From Pseudoalteromonas sp. H71 (GTDB lineage: Bacteria > Pseudomonadota > Gammaproteobacteria > Enterobacterales > Alteromonadaceae): DNA of 49,117 nt. The translations under genes were made by a program, and so were the position numbers. The notes under the pieces are model-generated. The model ran no database searches and was not told the DNA's origin. It was given only the letters and a program-made list of their open reading frames with translations. Shown in pieces: positions 17,456 to 26,894 of the stretch (position 1 is the first letter of the stretch; each line of letters begins with the position of its first letter). The DNA is taken from contig NZ_LODI01000024.1 of NCBI RefSeq assembly GCF_001468485.1, forward strand, positions 200,326-249,442. Reading direction: 5' to 3'.

Positions 17456-20123
17456 AATTATTATGCACTATTGGTCTTTTTGGGGTAAATGAGTTTACGT
17501 ACACAACTATATTAGTTATGAACTGAATAGTAGGTTGAAGCGCTCTTGGCGCGTGGAAGAGCAGGTTACTAAAGCCTCTAAGGCTCGTTTTTTGCACTTC
17601 TTTAAAACTGTATGATGGGCGATCATGTCTAAAGTTATTTTGCCAGTCAAGCCACGCATCTGCGCGTGAAAATGTACATTGTATAAACGCACGTTGTTTT
17701 TCAAGAGACAAATCTTTAATGGTTAAGCCAATTTGGTTACCCCGAGTGTTACAAACATGGGTAGCGAAGGAAAACTGCTTATTACCGCGGCTCATTAATA
17801 ATTCTATCTTATCGTTTACGCGACAAGAATGCGCATGCTCGGTTTCTATACCCACGCCGTTGTCTGAGTAATCTGTAATTTTTACTTTTAACGTATGTCC
17901 ATTTGCTAAACGAACGCCCGCTGGAAAATTTGCTTTAACACGGTGAGAGTGCCTAACTTGGCGTGCCTCTGCAGCTACCGCAACGGCAGCCCCTAAAATA
18001 ATAATATTATAAAGCGCCCACCCCATACTAATTAGTAACACACCAACCTGTGTAGGGTCGCCAAAAAACAGGCGCAAAATACCGACCAACATGCCTAATA
18101 AATTAATGGCGAGTAAAACAAGGTAGGGCTTAGAAATTCCCCAGTCATAATGCTCTTCGTCGTTTAAGCCGCCTTTTTCGGTAACGTTAAATTTCCCCTT
18201 ATTTGGGTTAAATAAAGCAACCGTTGTTGGCTTTAATATGTACCAAGCAAGCACAGATTCGTAAACTTCGCCCCAAAACGAATAGCGATACTTACCTTGT
18301 ATTCGCGAGTTGGTTGCTTTTATTTGAATAAGTGTCGGTACAACATAGATAAAAATAGCTAAAAATGGCGCATAAATAATGTACGCATTAAAGTAGATGA
18401 GTGCCAGAGGTGCGGTTAAAAACACAATGCGTGGAATACCTGATAAAAAATGCAGCATAGCGTTTAAGTAACAAAGTCGCTGAGGAATGTTTAAGCCTTT
18501 ACCTAAAAGCGGGTTATCGAGCCTAAATATTTGCGCCATACCACGGGCCCAACGAATTCGCTGGCCGATATGAGCCGATAAACTATCAGTGGCAAGACCT
18601 GCCGCTTGTGGAATATTTATATAAGCCGTTTTGTAACCTGCGCGTTGCATTCTCAGCGCAGTGTGTGCATCCTCGGTTACGGTTTCAAAAGCAAACCCAC
18701 CAATTTCGTCAAGCGCTTCTCTTTTTAGTACCGCACACGAACCACAAAAGAACGTGGCATCCCACATATCGTTACCGTCTTGAATAAGCCCGTAAAACAG
18801 CATGTTTTCGTTTGGAATTTGACTGTGATTATTTAAGTTTCTTTCAAATGGATCTGCTGAGAAAAAGTGATGAGGTGTTTGCACCAAACATACTTTACTG
18901 TCTTTTAAAAATTGCCCCATGGTCATTTGCAAAAATGATCGAGCAGGTACGTGATCACAGTCAAAAATAGCGATATAATCACCGTTGGTATAGCGCATAG
19001 CACTATTCATGTTACCCGCTTTTGCATGGTTATTATCTGGCCTTGTTAAATAACCTGCACCCACTTGTTTGGCAAATTCACCAAATTCAGGGCGTTTACC
19101 ATCATCTAAAATATATACGTTTAATTTATCTGCCGGCCAATCAATACTTAACGCAGCAAGTGTAGTGGGCCTTACAACACTTAATGGTTCATTGTAAGTA
19201 GGAATGTAAATATCTACCGTAGGCCATAAGTCAGTATTTTTTGGCAGCATCACGGGTTTTCTTTCAAGTGGATTAATTGTTTGAAAGAAACCTAAAATAA
19301 GCACCATCCACGCATATGTTTCTGCAAGTAATAAACCTGCACCCAATGTTAATGCGAGTGGATCATCCCAGTTAAGTGTTTCGGTATAGCGCCACCATAA
19401 GTAACGAGATGATGTAGTGACAGAAAGCGTGACCATAACAATGGTGGCCATATGACCTTTTACCCGTTTGAGCGCGTAAGCAACCAGTAATATAAAGCTA
19501 ATAAAAACGGCTTGCGCTTCAAGGCTAAATGGAATGGTTACAAAGATTGCGAGCAAAAATAATATAAGCGCAACTACAATGTACTTAATTAACTTATTTT
19601 GCCAAATTCGAGCGTCAGCCATTGTTTTAAAAGCACTTTTTTTAGGCCTGCTGCTGTTTTTAGAAAAAAAGCGCCTTATTAACCGACCTAATTTAAGATC
19701 GTACCAGCGAAGTTGTCTTAGGCTGTAGCTCACCGAATCATAAAAATAATTTGTTGCATGCTTTTTGATTGATACAGATTTATTTTTAGGTTTGTTGACG
19801 GTAAACAATAAAAAAATAGTCTGAATTATAAAGCGCACAATATTAGAGTATATGTAGGTCCTGTAAGGAAGCCTTAAGTGCGGATAATAATTATATAAGG
19901 TTAATTCAAAGCGCTCTCTGTTTTTGCTTATATTTATAAATAAAGAGCTAAACAAAGTAATAAAAGGCATAAAAAAAGCTTCAATTACATTAACTTTGTG
20001 TTGATTAAAGTAACTATGAAATTTAAATAAAATATAGCGAACAAGCTTATCAGTAAACAATATGCTCAGTAGTAAATACAGAGTACTGTGTATGGGTCTT
20101 TTGTAAAAAAGAGAAAAGCTCAT
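17448..20123 (-). CDS. bcsA: Cellulose synthase catalytic subunit BcsA (GT2 with PilZ)
   Basis: An 891-residue processive glucosyltransferase that makes beta-1,4-glucan from UDP-glucose at the inner membrane. The GT2 motifs are intact: VDIYIPTYNEP, the DxD as FDCDHVPA, TEDAHTALRM (TED catalytic base) and GQRIRWARGMAQ (QxxRW). The C-terminal PilZ domain has RQVRHSHR (RxxxR) and DYSDNGVG (D/NxSxxG), so c-di-GMP activation is expected. The N-terminal region of about 170 residues before the core helices is the E. coli-type extension. It overlaps bcsB by 8 bp and begins 2 bp after bcsQ. Confidence 0.97.
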   Translation of the reverse strand: MSFSLFYKRPIHSTLYLLLSILFTDKLVRYILFKFHSYFNQHKVNVIEAFFMPFITLFSSLFINISKNRERFELTLYNYYPHLRLPYRTYIYSNIVRFIIQTIFLLFTVNKPKNKSVSIKKHATNYFYDSVSYSLRQLRWYDLKLGRLIRRFFSKNSSRPKKSAFKTMADARIWQNKLIKYIVVALILFLLAIFVTIPFSLEAQAVFISFILLVAYALKRVKGHMATIVMVTLSVTTSSRYLWWRYTETLNWDDPLALTLGAGLLLAETYAWMVLILGFFQTINPLERKPVMLPKNTDLWPTVDIYIPTYNEPLSVVRPTTLAALSIDWPADKLNVYILDDGKRPEFGEFAKQVGAGYLTRPDNNHAKAGNMNSAMRYTNGDYIAIFDCDHVPARSFLQMTMGQFLKDSKVCLVQTPHHFFSADPFERNLNNHSQIPNENMLFYGLIQDGNDMWDATFFCGSCAVLKREALDEIGGFAFETVTEDAHTALRMQRAGYKTAYINIPQAAGLATDSLSAHIGQRIRWARGMAQIFRLDNPLLGKGLNIPQRLCYLNAMLHFLSGIPRIVFLTAPLALIYFNAYIIYAPFLAIFIYVVPTLIQIKATNSRIQGKYRYSFWGEVYESVLAWYILKPTTVALFNPNKGKFNVTEKGGLNDEEHYDWGISKPYLVLLAINLLGMLVGILRLFFGDPTQVGVLLISMGWALYNIIILGAAVAVAAEARQVRHSHRVKANFPAGVRLANGHTLKVKITDYSDNGVGIETEHAHSCRVNDKIELLMSRGNKQFSFATHVCNTRGNQIGLTIKDLSLEKQRAFIQCTFSRADAWLDWQNNFRHDRPSYSFKEVQKTSLRGFSNLLFHAPRALQPTIQFITNIVVYVNSFTPKRPIVHNNYD

Positions 20124-20125
20124 TG

Positions 20126-20839
20126 TTACAACGCCGCTTTACTTACAAGCCACCCGGCAAGTGTTTCAAAGTCATCATTAGCAACGCTGTATGGTGCACA
20201 ATTAAGTGCAACATTTCGGTTTGCTGTGGCTTCTTTAATAACTTCATCGCTGTTGATGAAAAACGGCGCCATAAATGGCAATGTAGATTGCCAAAGAGAA
20301 AATAGATCAAATTCTAACACTGAGGCTGAGTTGTAGCGGTTTACTACAAAAAAATGCTTCCAAGTTGATTCGGCTGTTTTTAACGTTTGTAGGCGTTTAT
20401 ATATAAGGCTATGGCAAATAGCATCGCAGGTGACAAGCTCAATCACAATATCGTCTTCTTTCAACGGGTAGTGAGAAATATTAATATGAGCAGGGCAGTC
20501 AAATAGTAACCAGCTTGATGCGTTATAATCCAGTTTTTTACAATGATTAACGGTTGAGACTATGTCTTCTAGCGTTACCTCATTATCACCAAAGGGTAAA
20601 AAAAGTACGCCGTCGCTGTCTTTACGAAAGTGCAGTAGTGCATCTTCGAAATTACTTTCGTTACTCCAGCCTTTAGTGCTCGTCCACTTTAAACCAAAAT
20701 GCAACCCAAGGTCGCTTTTAGCATCTAAGTCTATGGCAATAACATCTACATCCGATTTTTTTAAGACGCACGCAAGATTGGCAACGACCGATGTGCTGCC
20801 AATTCCTCCTTTAATACCTTTTACAAAAATCCGTTGCAA
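20126..20839 (-). CDS. bcsQ: BcsQ (YhjQ), MinD/ParA-like cellulose synthesis localisation factor
   Basis: A 237-residue SIMIBI-class protein. The N-terminus has the deviant P-loop KGIKGGIGSTS, in which the usual lysine of GKT/S is a serine. E. coli BcsQ also lacks that lysine, so this is a family trait rather than damage. IDLDAKSDLGLHF is the switch I-like segment. BcsQ forms a cytoplasmic complex with BcsR and BcsE at the synthase and is needed for cellulose secretion. The start is a TTG at 20839 with AAGG about 9 nt upstream. No ATG fits better. The gene ends 2 bp before bcsA. Confidence 0.92.
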   Translation of the reverse strand: MQRIFVKGIKGGIGSTSVVANLACVLKKSDVDVIAIDLDAKSDLGLHFGLKWTSTKGWSNESNFEDALLHFRKDSDGVLFLPFGDNEVTLEDIVSTVNHCKKLDYNASSWLLFDCPAHINISHYPLKEDDIVIELVTCDAICHSLIYKRLQTLKTAESTWKHFFVVNRYNSASVLEFDLFSLWQSTLPFMAPFFINSDEVIKEATANRNVALNCAPYSVANDDFETLAGWLVSKAAL

Positions 20840-20857
20840 TGGAACGCTACCTTTATA

Positions 20858-21049
20858 TTATTTATTATTGGTTGTTTTTATTGCGTCATCAATTTCTTTT
20901 AATAGCGCGTATTTGTTTATTGTTTTTTGGTTTTTTTGTGTATTCATAATTTCAATGTAGTCATCGCTTTTCCCACCAAAACGGCGAGCTAGGTTTTCTA
21001 TGTCACTTGATGTGAGTATTTGTGAGCTTTTTGTAGCTAAATTGTTCAT
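20858..21049 (-). CDS. bcsR: BcsR-like small cellulose regulatory subunit
   Basis: A small protein of 63 residues from the ATG at 21049, which has AAAGG 7 nt upstream. The frame stays open to 21094, but the extra 15 residues lack a good start. The core DIENLARRFGGKSDDYIEI followed by YALLKEIDDAI parallels the E. coli BcsR pattern (a short helix, a dipeptide Asp-Tyr, then LxxxLxxW/I). Its length, and its place as first gene before bcsQ, match BcsR, which stabilises BcsQ and the BcsE assembly. The assignment rests on position, length and a short motif. Confidence 0.75.
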   Translation of the reverse strand: MNNLATKSSQILTSSDIENLARRFGGKSDDYIEIMNTQKNQKTINKYALLKEIDDAIKTTNNK

Positions 21050-21163
21050 CACAACCTTTGTAAGCGTAATTTTTATTTTATTAAAAGTGGACAATATTTG
21101 GCTATTATATATAGAATAGCGGGCAAAACTAGTAAAAAAGTATTTTTTTTAAGGACTTTTTAA
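21050..21163. promoter_or_regulatory. Divergent promoter region between bcsRQABZC and bcsEFG
   Basis: The 114 bp between the bcsR ATG and the bcsE GTG are very A/T-rich, with a TATATATAGAAT-like run near 21105. They must contain the start sites of both cellulose operons. No defined operator is recognised. Confidence 0.5.
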
Positions 21164-22780
21164 GTGCATAACTTTAACATACCGGGATTAGAGCCGGCTG
21201 CAAAGGAGTTAAAATCGGCTTCAAGTTATGCTGTTTTGGCGCCTTTAGACAATTTTGTTGTTGAACTTGCTTTACATGCAGTTAACCAAAGTCTCTCAAA
21301 TGATATCTATATTGTTTCTCAAGAAGTTGAATCATTTTTTGAATCGCCCTATTCGGCTGCACTTAACAACGCTTATAAACGCAATAAGGTTCACCCGTTT
21401 TCATTTTCATCTGAAACCCAACACTACTCAATAGAGCGCACAAATAAAGGTATAATAAAAGAAGTTAGCGCCTACAAAAATTTAAAAAATGCCCTTGTGT
21501 TTATTCACCTGAGCACTGAATTACTCAGTGCTACGAGCGAAGCAAAGATAGGTGTAATTCTGAGTGATTACAGTGAGTTTGCTAAAAAATCAGGGGTGAC
21601 CTTGTTGTTTTTAATATCGGGTCCAGAAGTAACACATTACCGATTTTTAATGAGGCGCTTAAATACTATTTTTGATGGCTTAATTTTTGTTGATAATGAC
21701 TCTGCCACACGTGTTTTAGATTATGATTACTGGTTGCATAGCACGGGCGTGTTTGCTGAAAAACAATTCCAGCTTGCAATTGAAAACAATCAGTTTGCTG
21801 TTTCAGAGACTAATATTAACGAGCAAAAAATGCCAAATGGCAGTCATTTTCCCGATGAAGATGACGTATGGTTAGTGCAAAGTGCGGTGCCTATAGGCAC
21901 AAAATTACCCACACACTATTATACCGCTAAAGACAATAATGAATTATTCGATAAAGGCCCAAAATTAAAAGCCGCAACACTTGTTTTTGCTGTTACTCGC
22001 TACACTGATTTAGCGCAATTAGGTAAACAGTGCTTTGAGCTCAGAAAAAGCTGTGGTCGTTGGTTAAAATTAGTTATACAAAATGTAGATGGCGTAATAC
22101 GTCATCAAGATGAATGCTTATTTTTAACGTTAGGCGTAAATCTTATTTTGTATAGTTTTTCTGAGCCTTCGCGGTTATTGTCTCAAATCCAGTCTATTCA
22201 AGGCTTTCAATTTTCGAGGCCATTACCTCCATCTGTTGAACATGTTTTAAAGTTTACTGAAAACACCTTCTCAAAAGGCTATCTCCCTTTTGATGAGTTT
22301 ACACGCCAGGTTGAAGTTCATAGTGACTCTGCGGTTAATTTAGGGGTAAGCGGTGTGTTAGTTAAGCTTGAGTTACTGCCACGTATAGATCCGATTCATC
22401 CTTTACACTTGTTCCATATTAAGCGTGAAGGAGATGTTTTTAGCCTTGCGGATAACACAGTATATTTGTACTTGCATGCGTGTAGAGAAAACGATGTAAA
22501 TAATGCAATTAAGCATTTGTTTAAATTACAAACCAATGATTTTTTTGTGCAGCAAAATGTTATTTCAGACCATTTTCATATACAGCAAGAGTGTAAGCAA
22601 CTCAGACGATTTTATGCCGGTAAGCCCGTTGTTGATTATTCTAAGCAGTTAACCGAAAATGACAGCTATAAATTTGAACCCAGTGTGTCAAAAAATATTA
22701 CAGAGGCATTAGAAACGCCCGAGTTTACAAATGATGCGCGCCCCGATGCGGTATCATTTGTGATGAGATTAAAGGCCTAA
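21164..22780 (+). CDS. bcsE: BcsE, c-di-GMP-binding cellulose synthesis protein
   Basis: A 538-residue cytoplasmic protein beginning at GTG 21164 (AAGGA about 10 nt upstream). The region around residues 250-510 contains the GIL-type domain. The sequence HIKREGDVF includes R421-E-G-D424, an RxGD I-site-like motif expected to bind c-di-GMP. In E. coli BcsE joins BcsR, BcsQ and BcsF and boosts cellulose output. It is the first gene of the plus-strand operon bcsEFG, divergent from bcsRQABZC. The N-terminal 200 residues resemble the degenerate receiver/NTPase-like part of BcsE. Confidence 0.9.
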   Translation: MHNFNIPGLEPAAKELKSASSYAVLAPLDNFVVELALHAVNQSLSNDIYIVSQEVESFFESPYSAALNNAYKRNKVHPFSFSSETQHYSIERTNKGIIKEVSAYKNLKNALVFIHLSTELLSATSEAKIGVILSDYSEFAKKSGVTLLFLISGPEVTHYRFLMRRLNTIFDGLIFVDNDSATRVLDYDYWLHSTGVFAEKQFQLAIENNQFAVSETNINEQKMPNGSHFPDEDDVWLVQSAVPIGTKLPTHYYTAKDNNELFDKGPKLKAATLVFAVTRYTDLAQLGKQCFELRKSCGRWLKLVIQNVDGVIRHQDECLFLTLGVNLILYSFSEPSRLLSQIQSIQGFQFSRPLPPSVEHVLKFTENTFSKGYLPFDEFTRQVEVHSDSAVNLGVSGVLVKLELLPRIDPIHPLHLFHIKREGDVFSLADNTVYLYLHACRENDVNNAIKHLFKLQTNDFFVQQNVISDHFHIQQECKQLRRFYAGKPVVDYSKQLTENDSYKFEPSVSKNITEALETPEFTNDARPDAVSFVMRLKA

Positions 22781-22783
22781 CCC

Positions 22784-22960
22784 ATGAGTATTGATCAGCT
22801 TTTTATTACCGCTATTTTGGCTATGCTCGTCGGTATTATGCTATGCATGTCAGCAACTTACATACTAGCCAGAGTAAAAAAATATTATTACAAGCTTACT
22901 TTTAAACATGAAGTACTTGAACCTTACACACCCAATAACAAAAAAAAGGATGAGCAGTGA
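22784..22960 (+). CDS. bcsF: BcsF, small membrane protein
   Basis: A 58-residue protein, MSIDQLFITAILAMLVG and on to NNKKKDEQ. It has one transmembrane helix (about residues 5-30) and a Lys/Tyr-rich cytoplasmic tail. It lies 3 bp after bcsE and overlaps the bcsG GTG start by 4 bp (GTGA). Length, topology and position all fit BcsF, which recruits BcsE to the membrane and links it to BcsG. Confidence 0.88.
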   Translation: MSIDQLFITAILAMLVGIMLCMSATYILARVKKYYYKLTFKHEVLEPYTPNNKKKDEQ

Positions 22961-24537
22961 AATTATCAGGTTTAGGAGCTTGGAACCTTTATTTTCTGGC
23001 TAAATTTGCCCTATTTTACTACGGTGCAATTGATTTTAATGTATTGACCAATGCTGCACTTGCTGCTCTTTTAGCAATCAAGTTTAAAAAAGCAATAATC
23101 GAAAAAGCAAAGCACGTATTTGGCGGCTTTTTGGCAATTATTATATTGTATCAAGACTCGTGGTTACCGCCTTTAAATAGACTGACAAAACAAGCAGGTA
23201 ATGTTCAAGATTTTAGCTTCGGCTATTTTATTGAGCTTTTAGCACGCGTAATTAGTGTTGATATGTTACTAGCATTATTTGTTATCACAGTCTGCTTTTG
23301 GTACACATCGCAGTGGTTACGCTTTACAACGATCACCATTGTGGGGTTACTCATTATTGGCTGGCAGGGAGACAGCGAACAATCGTCAACTGTTGCTGGT
23401 AACAACTCAGCGAATACCACCCTATATAATCAACCTGAGCAACAAACACAGGTTATTACTCGCGCCACTCAAACACCTGATCAAAAACTCACTGATTTTT
23501 ACCAGCAACAAAGCCACCTAGTGAGTCACTTTCCTTCGCAGGTAAATGGTGAGTTATTTGATGTCATTGTGTTAAATATTTGCTCTATGGCAATTGATGA
23601 TTTAAATGCCATTGGTGTCAGTGTTGAAGATATGTTTAGTGACTTCGATGTGCTGTTTTCAGACTTTAATTCGGCTACATCGTACAGTGGGCCTGCCGCA
23701 ATTAGGTTGCTTCGAGCAAGTTGTGGGCAAACCAGTCAAACCGCTTTATTTAACGATGCACCAGAGCAGTGCTATTTATTTAAAAACTTAGAAAAGCTAG
23801 GGTATCAAAGTAGCGTGGTAATGAACCATGATGGGCATTTTGATAACTTTAAAGGTTTAATTGATCAATTTGGTGGTTTGAATAATAAACCACTTAATAT
23901 CAGCTCAATGCCGGTGGCCCAATATGGATTTGACGATAGTCCTATATACTCTGACGGGGCAGTATTGAACAACTGGCTTGAAAATGAGGCAGACGATTGT
24001 AAGCCATGTGCAATGTACTACAACACAACAAGTTTGCACGATGGTAACCAGTTAGCTAATCAAAAACGTATGAATAGCCTTGAAAGTTACCCAATCAGGC
24101 ACGCTAATTTACTGTCTGATATTAACCGCTTTATTAAAAACCTTGAAAAGCGTGGTCGTAACGTCATGTTAATGATAGTGCCTGAGCATGGAGCAGCATT
24201 AAAGGGTGACAAAGTTCAATTTGCTGGCCTTCGTGAAATACCCAGCCCTAGCATTGTATCAGTGCCGGCGGCTATTAAATTTATTGGTCCGGATGTTCAA
24301 AGTTATTCGCAAATTATGATTAACGAATCGACTAGCTACTTTGCCTTGTCTGAAATTGTTGCTAAAGCACTTGAAACAAATGTTTTTGGTGGCAACAACA
24401 GCATTGCAAATTTAGTAGAAAACCTACCTAAAGCATCAAAAGTAGCCGAAAATGCGGGTACAATTATGATGTACGTTAATAAACGCCCTTACATACAACT
24501 TGATGGCGAAGAATGGTCTGCCTATCCTCAAGGTTAA
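22957..24537 (+). CDS. bcsG: BcsG, cellulose phosphoethanolamine transferase
   Basis: A 526-residue inner-membrane enzyme beginning at GTG 22957 inside the end of bcsF. It has N-terminal membrane helices (about 1-155) and a periplasmic alkaline-phosphatase-fold domain. Strong family blocks are NSATSYSGPAAIRLLRASCGQT, which includes the region of the catalytic Ser; NHDGHFDNF; YNTTSLHDG; and VPEHGAALKGD. BcsG moves phosphoethanolamine from phosphatidylethanolamine to cellulose. Its presence with BcsE and BcsF predicts pEtN-modified cellulose rather than plain cellulose. Confidence 0.95.
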   Translation: MKLSGLGAWNLYFLAKFALFYYGAIDFNVLTNAALAALLAIKFKKAIIEKAKHVFGGFLAIIILYQDSWLPPLNRLTKQAGNVQDFSFGYFIELLARVISVDMLLALFVITVCFWYTSQWLRFTTITIVGLLIIGWQGDSEQSSTVAGNNSANTTLYNQPEQQTQVITRATQTPDQKLTDFYQQQSHLVSHFPSQVNGELFDVIVLNICSMAIDDLNAIGVSVEDMFSDFDVLFSDFNSATSYSGPAAIRLLRASCGQTSQTALFNDAPEQCYLFKNLEKLGYQSSVVMNHDGHFDNFKGLIDQFGGLNNKPLNISSMPVAQYGFDDSPIYSDGAVLNNWLENEADDCKPCAMYYNTTSLHDGNQLANQKRMNSLESYPIRHANLLSDINRFIKNLEKRGRNVMLMIVPEHGAALKGDKVQFAGLREIPSPSIVSVPAAIKFIGPDVQSYSQIMINESTSYFALSEIVAKALETNVFGGNNSIANLVENLPKASKVAENAGTIMMYVNKRPYIQLDGEEWSAYPQG

Positions 24538-24622
24538 AAAACAATTTAGCTATGCAGTAGGCTAGCACTGCTGCGTAGCGTATTTAGGCTGTTATTCCTA
24601 TGCCTTAATTAAAATGCAAGTT

Positions 24623-24640
24623 TGTCCAAAAATGTTTACA
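24623..24640 (+). promoter_or_regulatory. Candidate TyrR box upstream of the TyrR-like gene
   Basis: TGTCCA-AAAATG-TTTACA matches the TyrR box consensus TGTAAA-N6-TTTACA at 10 of 12 fixed positions with the correct spacing. It lies 70 bp upstream of the regulator's ATG, which suggests autoregulation. Confidence 0.6.
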
Positions 24641-24709
24641 ATAAGCTACCTTCTCAAAGCGACTTAGCGTATTATTCGGCTAATTTAGTTTTTCCTGCTT
24701 TGAGGATGT

Positions 24710-26266
24710 ATGCGTCTAGATATTCACTGTGCTGATAGAATCGGTATAGCCCAAGAAATCCTTAATATTTTAGTTAACTACAGTGTTGATTTAAAAGGTA
24801 TTGAGGTTGATTCTGTTAATTGCCGTATGTATGTGAGCTTTCCCGAAATTGAGTTTGAACAGTTTCAAAAAATCATGCCTTCGATTCGTCTTATTGATGG
24901 TGTGCATGATGTACGCACTACCGCATTTCTTCCTTCTGAACGAGAGCATAACGAATTAAATACTTTGTTACGTGCATTACCTGATGGGGTTATTTCTATT
25001 GACGCTAAGGGCTGGGTGCGTTTGTGTAATGACGCTGCATGTAAAGACCTGCAGTTAAGCGAAAAAGAAGTGATTGGTGCCAATATTAATAACTTACTCA
25101 AAGGCTTTAACTTTACTCGTTGGTTGGAAGGCAAAGAAGTGTTAGGCCAAACCACTCGGGTTGAAGTCGCTGGAGAAGACTTTATTGCTGATATTTTGCC
25201 TATTGCCGTGCCGCAAGGCAGTGAAGGCGATGTGTTAGCTGGTGCCGTTATTAATATTAAGTCGCAAAGTCGTTTAGGGCAGCAAGTAAGTGCATTTAGA
25301 CGCTACGGACAAGAGAGCTTTGCAACCATTCATAACTTTAGTACAGCAATGCGCCGTGTTGTTCGTGAAGCTCGAAAAATGGCGCAACTAGAAGCCCCAA
25401 TACTCATTACGGGTGAAACGGGCACAGGTAAAGAGTTACTTGCGCGAGCGTGTCATTATGCATCTAATCGATCAGTTAAGCCGTTTATTGCGCTTTCGTG
25501 CGCGTCGTTACCTGACGATGTAGCGGAGTCTGAATTATTTGGTTATGCCGGCTATGAAGAAAATGCGGCTCCTAAACGCGGTGTACTAGAACAAGCCGAT
25601 GGCGGTACTGTATTTTTAGATGAAGTGGGTGAAATGTCGACCCAATTGCAAACTAAACTTTTGCGCTTTTTACAAGACGGGACTTTCAGAAAAGTAGGCG
25701 ATGAGAACGAAGTAAAGGTAAATGTTCGTATTGTTGCTGCTACTCAAAAAGATTTACCCGCAATGGTACAAGAAGGTGTTTTTAGAGAAGATTTATACTA
25801 CCGAATTAATGTATTAACACTCGAAATTGCACCATTAAGAGATCGTAAAGCTGATGTAGGGCCTCTCGCAGAGCACTTTATTCAAAAATACGCACAGCAA
25901 AATGGCCACGCCATTCCGTTATTATCACAAGAGTGCTTAAGCTTTTTACAAGAATACCCATGGCCGGGTAATGTACGCCAACTTGAAAATGCTATTTACC
26001 GTGCAGTGTCTTTGTTAGATGACAGTGAGTTACGTTTAGAGCATTTACAACTGCCTACGTTTACGCATGAATTAGGGTATTTGGAGTCAGACTTTGAGGG
26101 ATCGCTTGATCAAGCAGTAAAACGTTTTGAAGCCACATTATTACGTAAGCTTTATCCAGCCTACCCAAGTTCAAGGCAGCTCGCTAAACGTTTAGGGCTT
26201 AGTCATACCGCAGTGGCAAATAAGCTACGCGACTACGGTATTAATAGAAAAACCGTTAAGGTTTAG
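24710..26266 (+). CDS. tyrR: TyrR/PhhR-type aromatic amino acid regulator
   Basis: A 518-residue regulator with TyrR architecture: an ACT domain at about 1-70 (MRLDIHCADRIGIAQEIL), a PAS domain at about 80-185, an AAA+ domain at about 205-430 (Walker A GETGTGKE, Walker B-like GGTVFLDEVGEMS, PWPGNVRQLENA), and a C-terminal Fis-type helix-turn-helix (SSRQLAKRLGLSHTAVANKLRDYGI). The segment that would hold GAFTGA in sigma54 activators reads GYAGYEENAAPKRG, so like TyrR it should act with sigma70. It probably responds to Tyr or Phe and controls aromatic catabolism. Its targets may include hppD and fahA, though these are 19 kb away. The ATG has GAGG 6 nt upstream. Confidence 0.93.
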   Translation: MRLDIHCADRIGIAQEILNILVNYSVDLKGIEVDSVNCRMYVSFPEIEFEQFQKIMPSIRLIDGVHDVRTTAFLPSEREHNELNTLLRALPDGVISIDAKGWVRLCNDAACKDLQLSEKEVIGANINNLLKGFNFTRWLEGKEVLGQTTRVEVAGEDFIADILPIAVPQGSEGDVLAGAVINIKSQSRLGQQVSAFRRYGQESFATIHNFSTAMRRVVREARKMAQLEAPILITGETGTGKELLARACHYASNRSVKPFIALSCASLPDDVAESELFGYAGYEENAAPKRGVLEQADGGTVFLDEVGEMSTQLQTKLLRFLQDGTFRKVGDENEVKVNVRIVAATQKDLPAMVQEGVFREDLYYRINVLTLEIAPLRDRKADVGPLAEHFIQKYAQQNGHAIPLLSQECLSFLQEYPWPGNVRQLENAIYRAVSLLDDSELRLEHLQLPTFTHELGYLESDFEGSLDQAVKRFEATLLRKLYPAYPSSRQLAKRLGLSHTAVANKLRDYGINRKTVKV

Positions 26267-26282
26267 ATTTTTCTAAAACAGA

Positions 26283-26316
26283 AATATGGGACTAGTTTTT
26301 AGTGCCCATATTTTTT
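26283..26316 (+). terminator. Terminator of tyrR
   Basis: AATATGGG / CCCATATT, extended by ACTA/TAGT with one bulged G, is followed by TTTTTT. It overlaps the 3' end of the convergent gene at 26292 and can serve both. Confidence 0.8.
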
Positions 26317-26786
26317 GTAACACCATCAATAGCAATAGTTTCAATACCGTCTTCATTAAAGTTTATAACAATACTGGCATTGTTACGGGTAAAAAAGTAA
26401 CTACGGTTATTTAACTCTATAACGTAATCGCCTTTTACTCGGTCACTAAACATTTGCTTTTTCAGTGACACAGTATGCTCGCCAATTTGCCAATTAAACC
26501 CTTCAATAAAACCATTGTTAAACTCTTGCACCCATACCTGGCTTTCATCTTTTGATAGTGTAATAGCCACTGAGTATGAACTTGGGATGCTTTGCATAGC
26601 GTAGCTTTTAGCGCCAATTTTAAATTGTTCAGCTTTTTGCTGCCATGCAAAACCAAATTCAAAGTTTTTTTGTATTCCAGTGGAGTAGGTAATGGTCCCT
26701 TTTCCTGGCAGTGAAAAATCAGCTAGCGCCGAATAGCTTGGTAGAAGTAATCCAATAAACGTAATTATATGTAGTAGAGGTTTCAT
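26292..26786 (-). CDS. Hypothetical periplasmic protein
   Basis: A 164-residue protein with a signal peptide (MKPLLHIITFIGLLLPSYSALA). The mature part is about 140 residues and rich in beta strands (TITYSTGIQKNFEFGFAW, YFFTRNNASIVINF), with no cysteines and no catalytic motif that I recognise. It is probably a small periplasmic or outer-membrane-associated beta protein. It is a single-gene unit, convergent with tyrR and divergent from the hotdog gene at 26895. The function is not known. Confidence 0.65.
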   Translation of the reverse strand: MKPLLHIITFIGLLLPSYSALADFSLPGKGTITYSTGIQKNFEFGFAWQQKAEQFKIGAKSYAMQSIPSSYSVAITLSKDESQVWVQEFNNGFIEGFNWQIGEHTVSLKKQMFSDRVKGDYVIELNNRSYFFTRNNASIVINFNEDGIETIAIDGVTKNMGTKN

Positions 26787-26894
26787 AAGCGTTTTATTTT
26801 TATATATATGAGTGAATTAAGAGTAAGGGAGAACATTCGTCTTCGCAAGTGCTTGTGATACACTCAATTAAATTTTACTGGTAAGACCTTTGTT

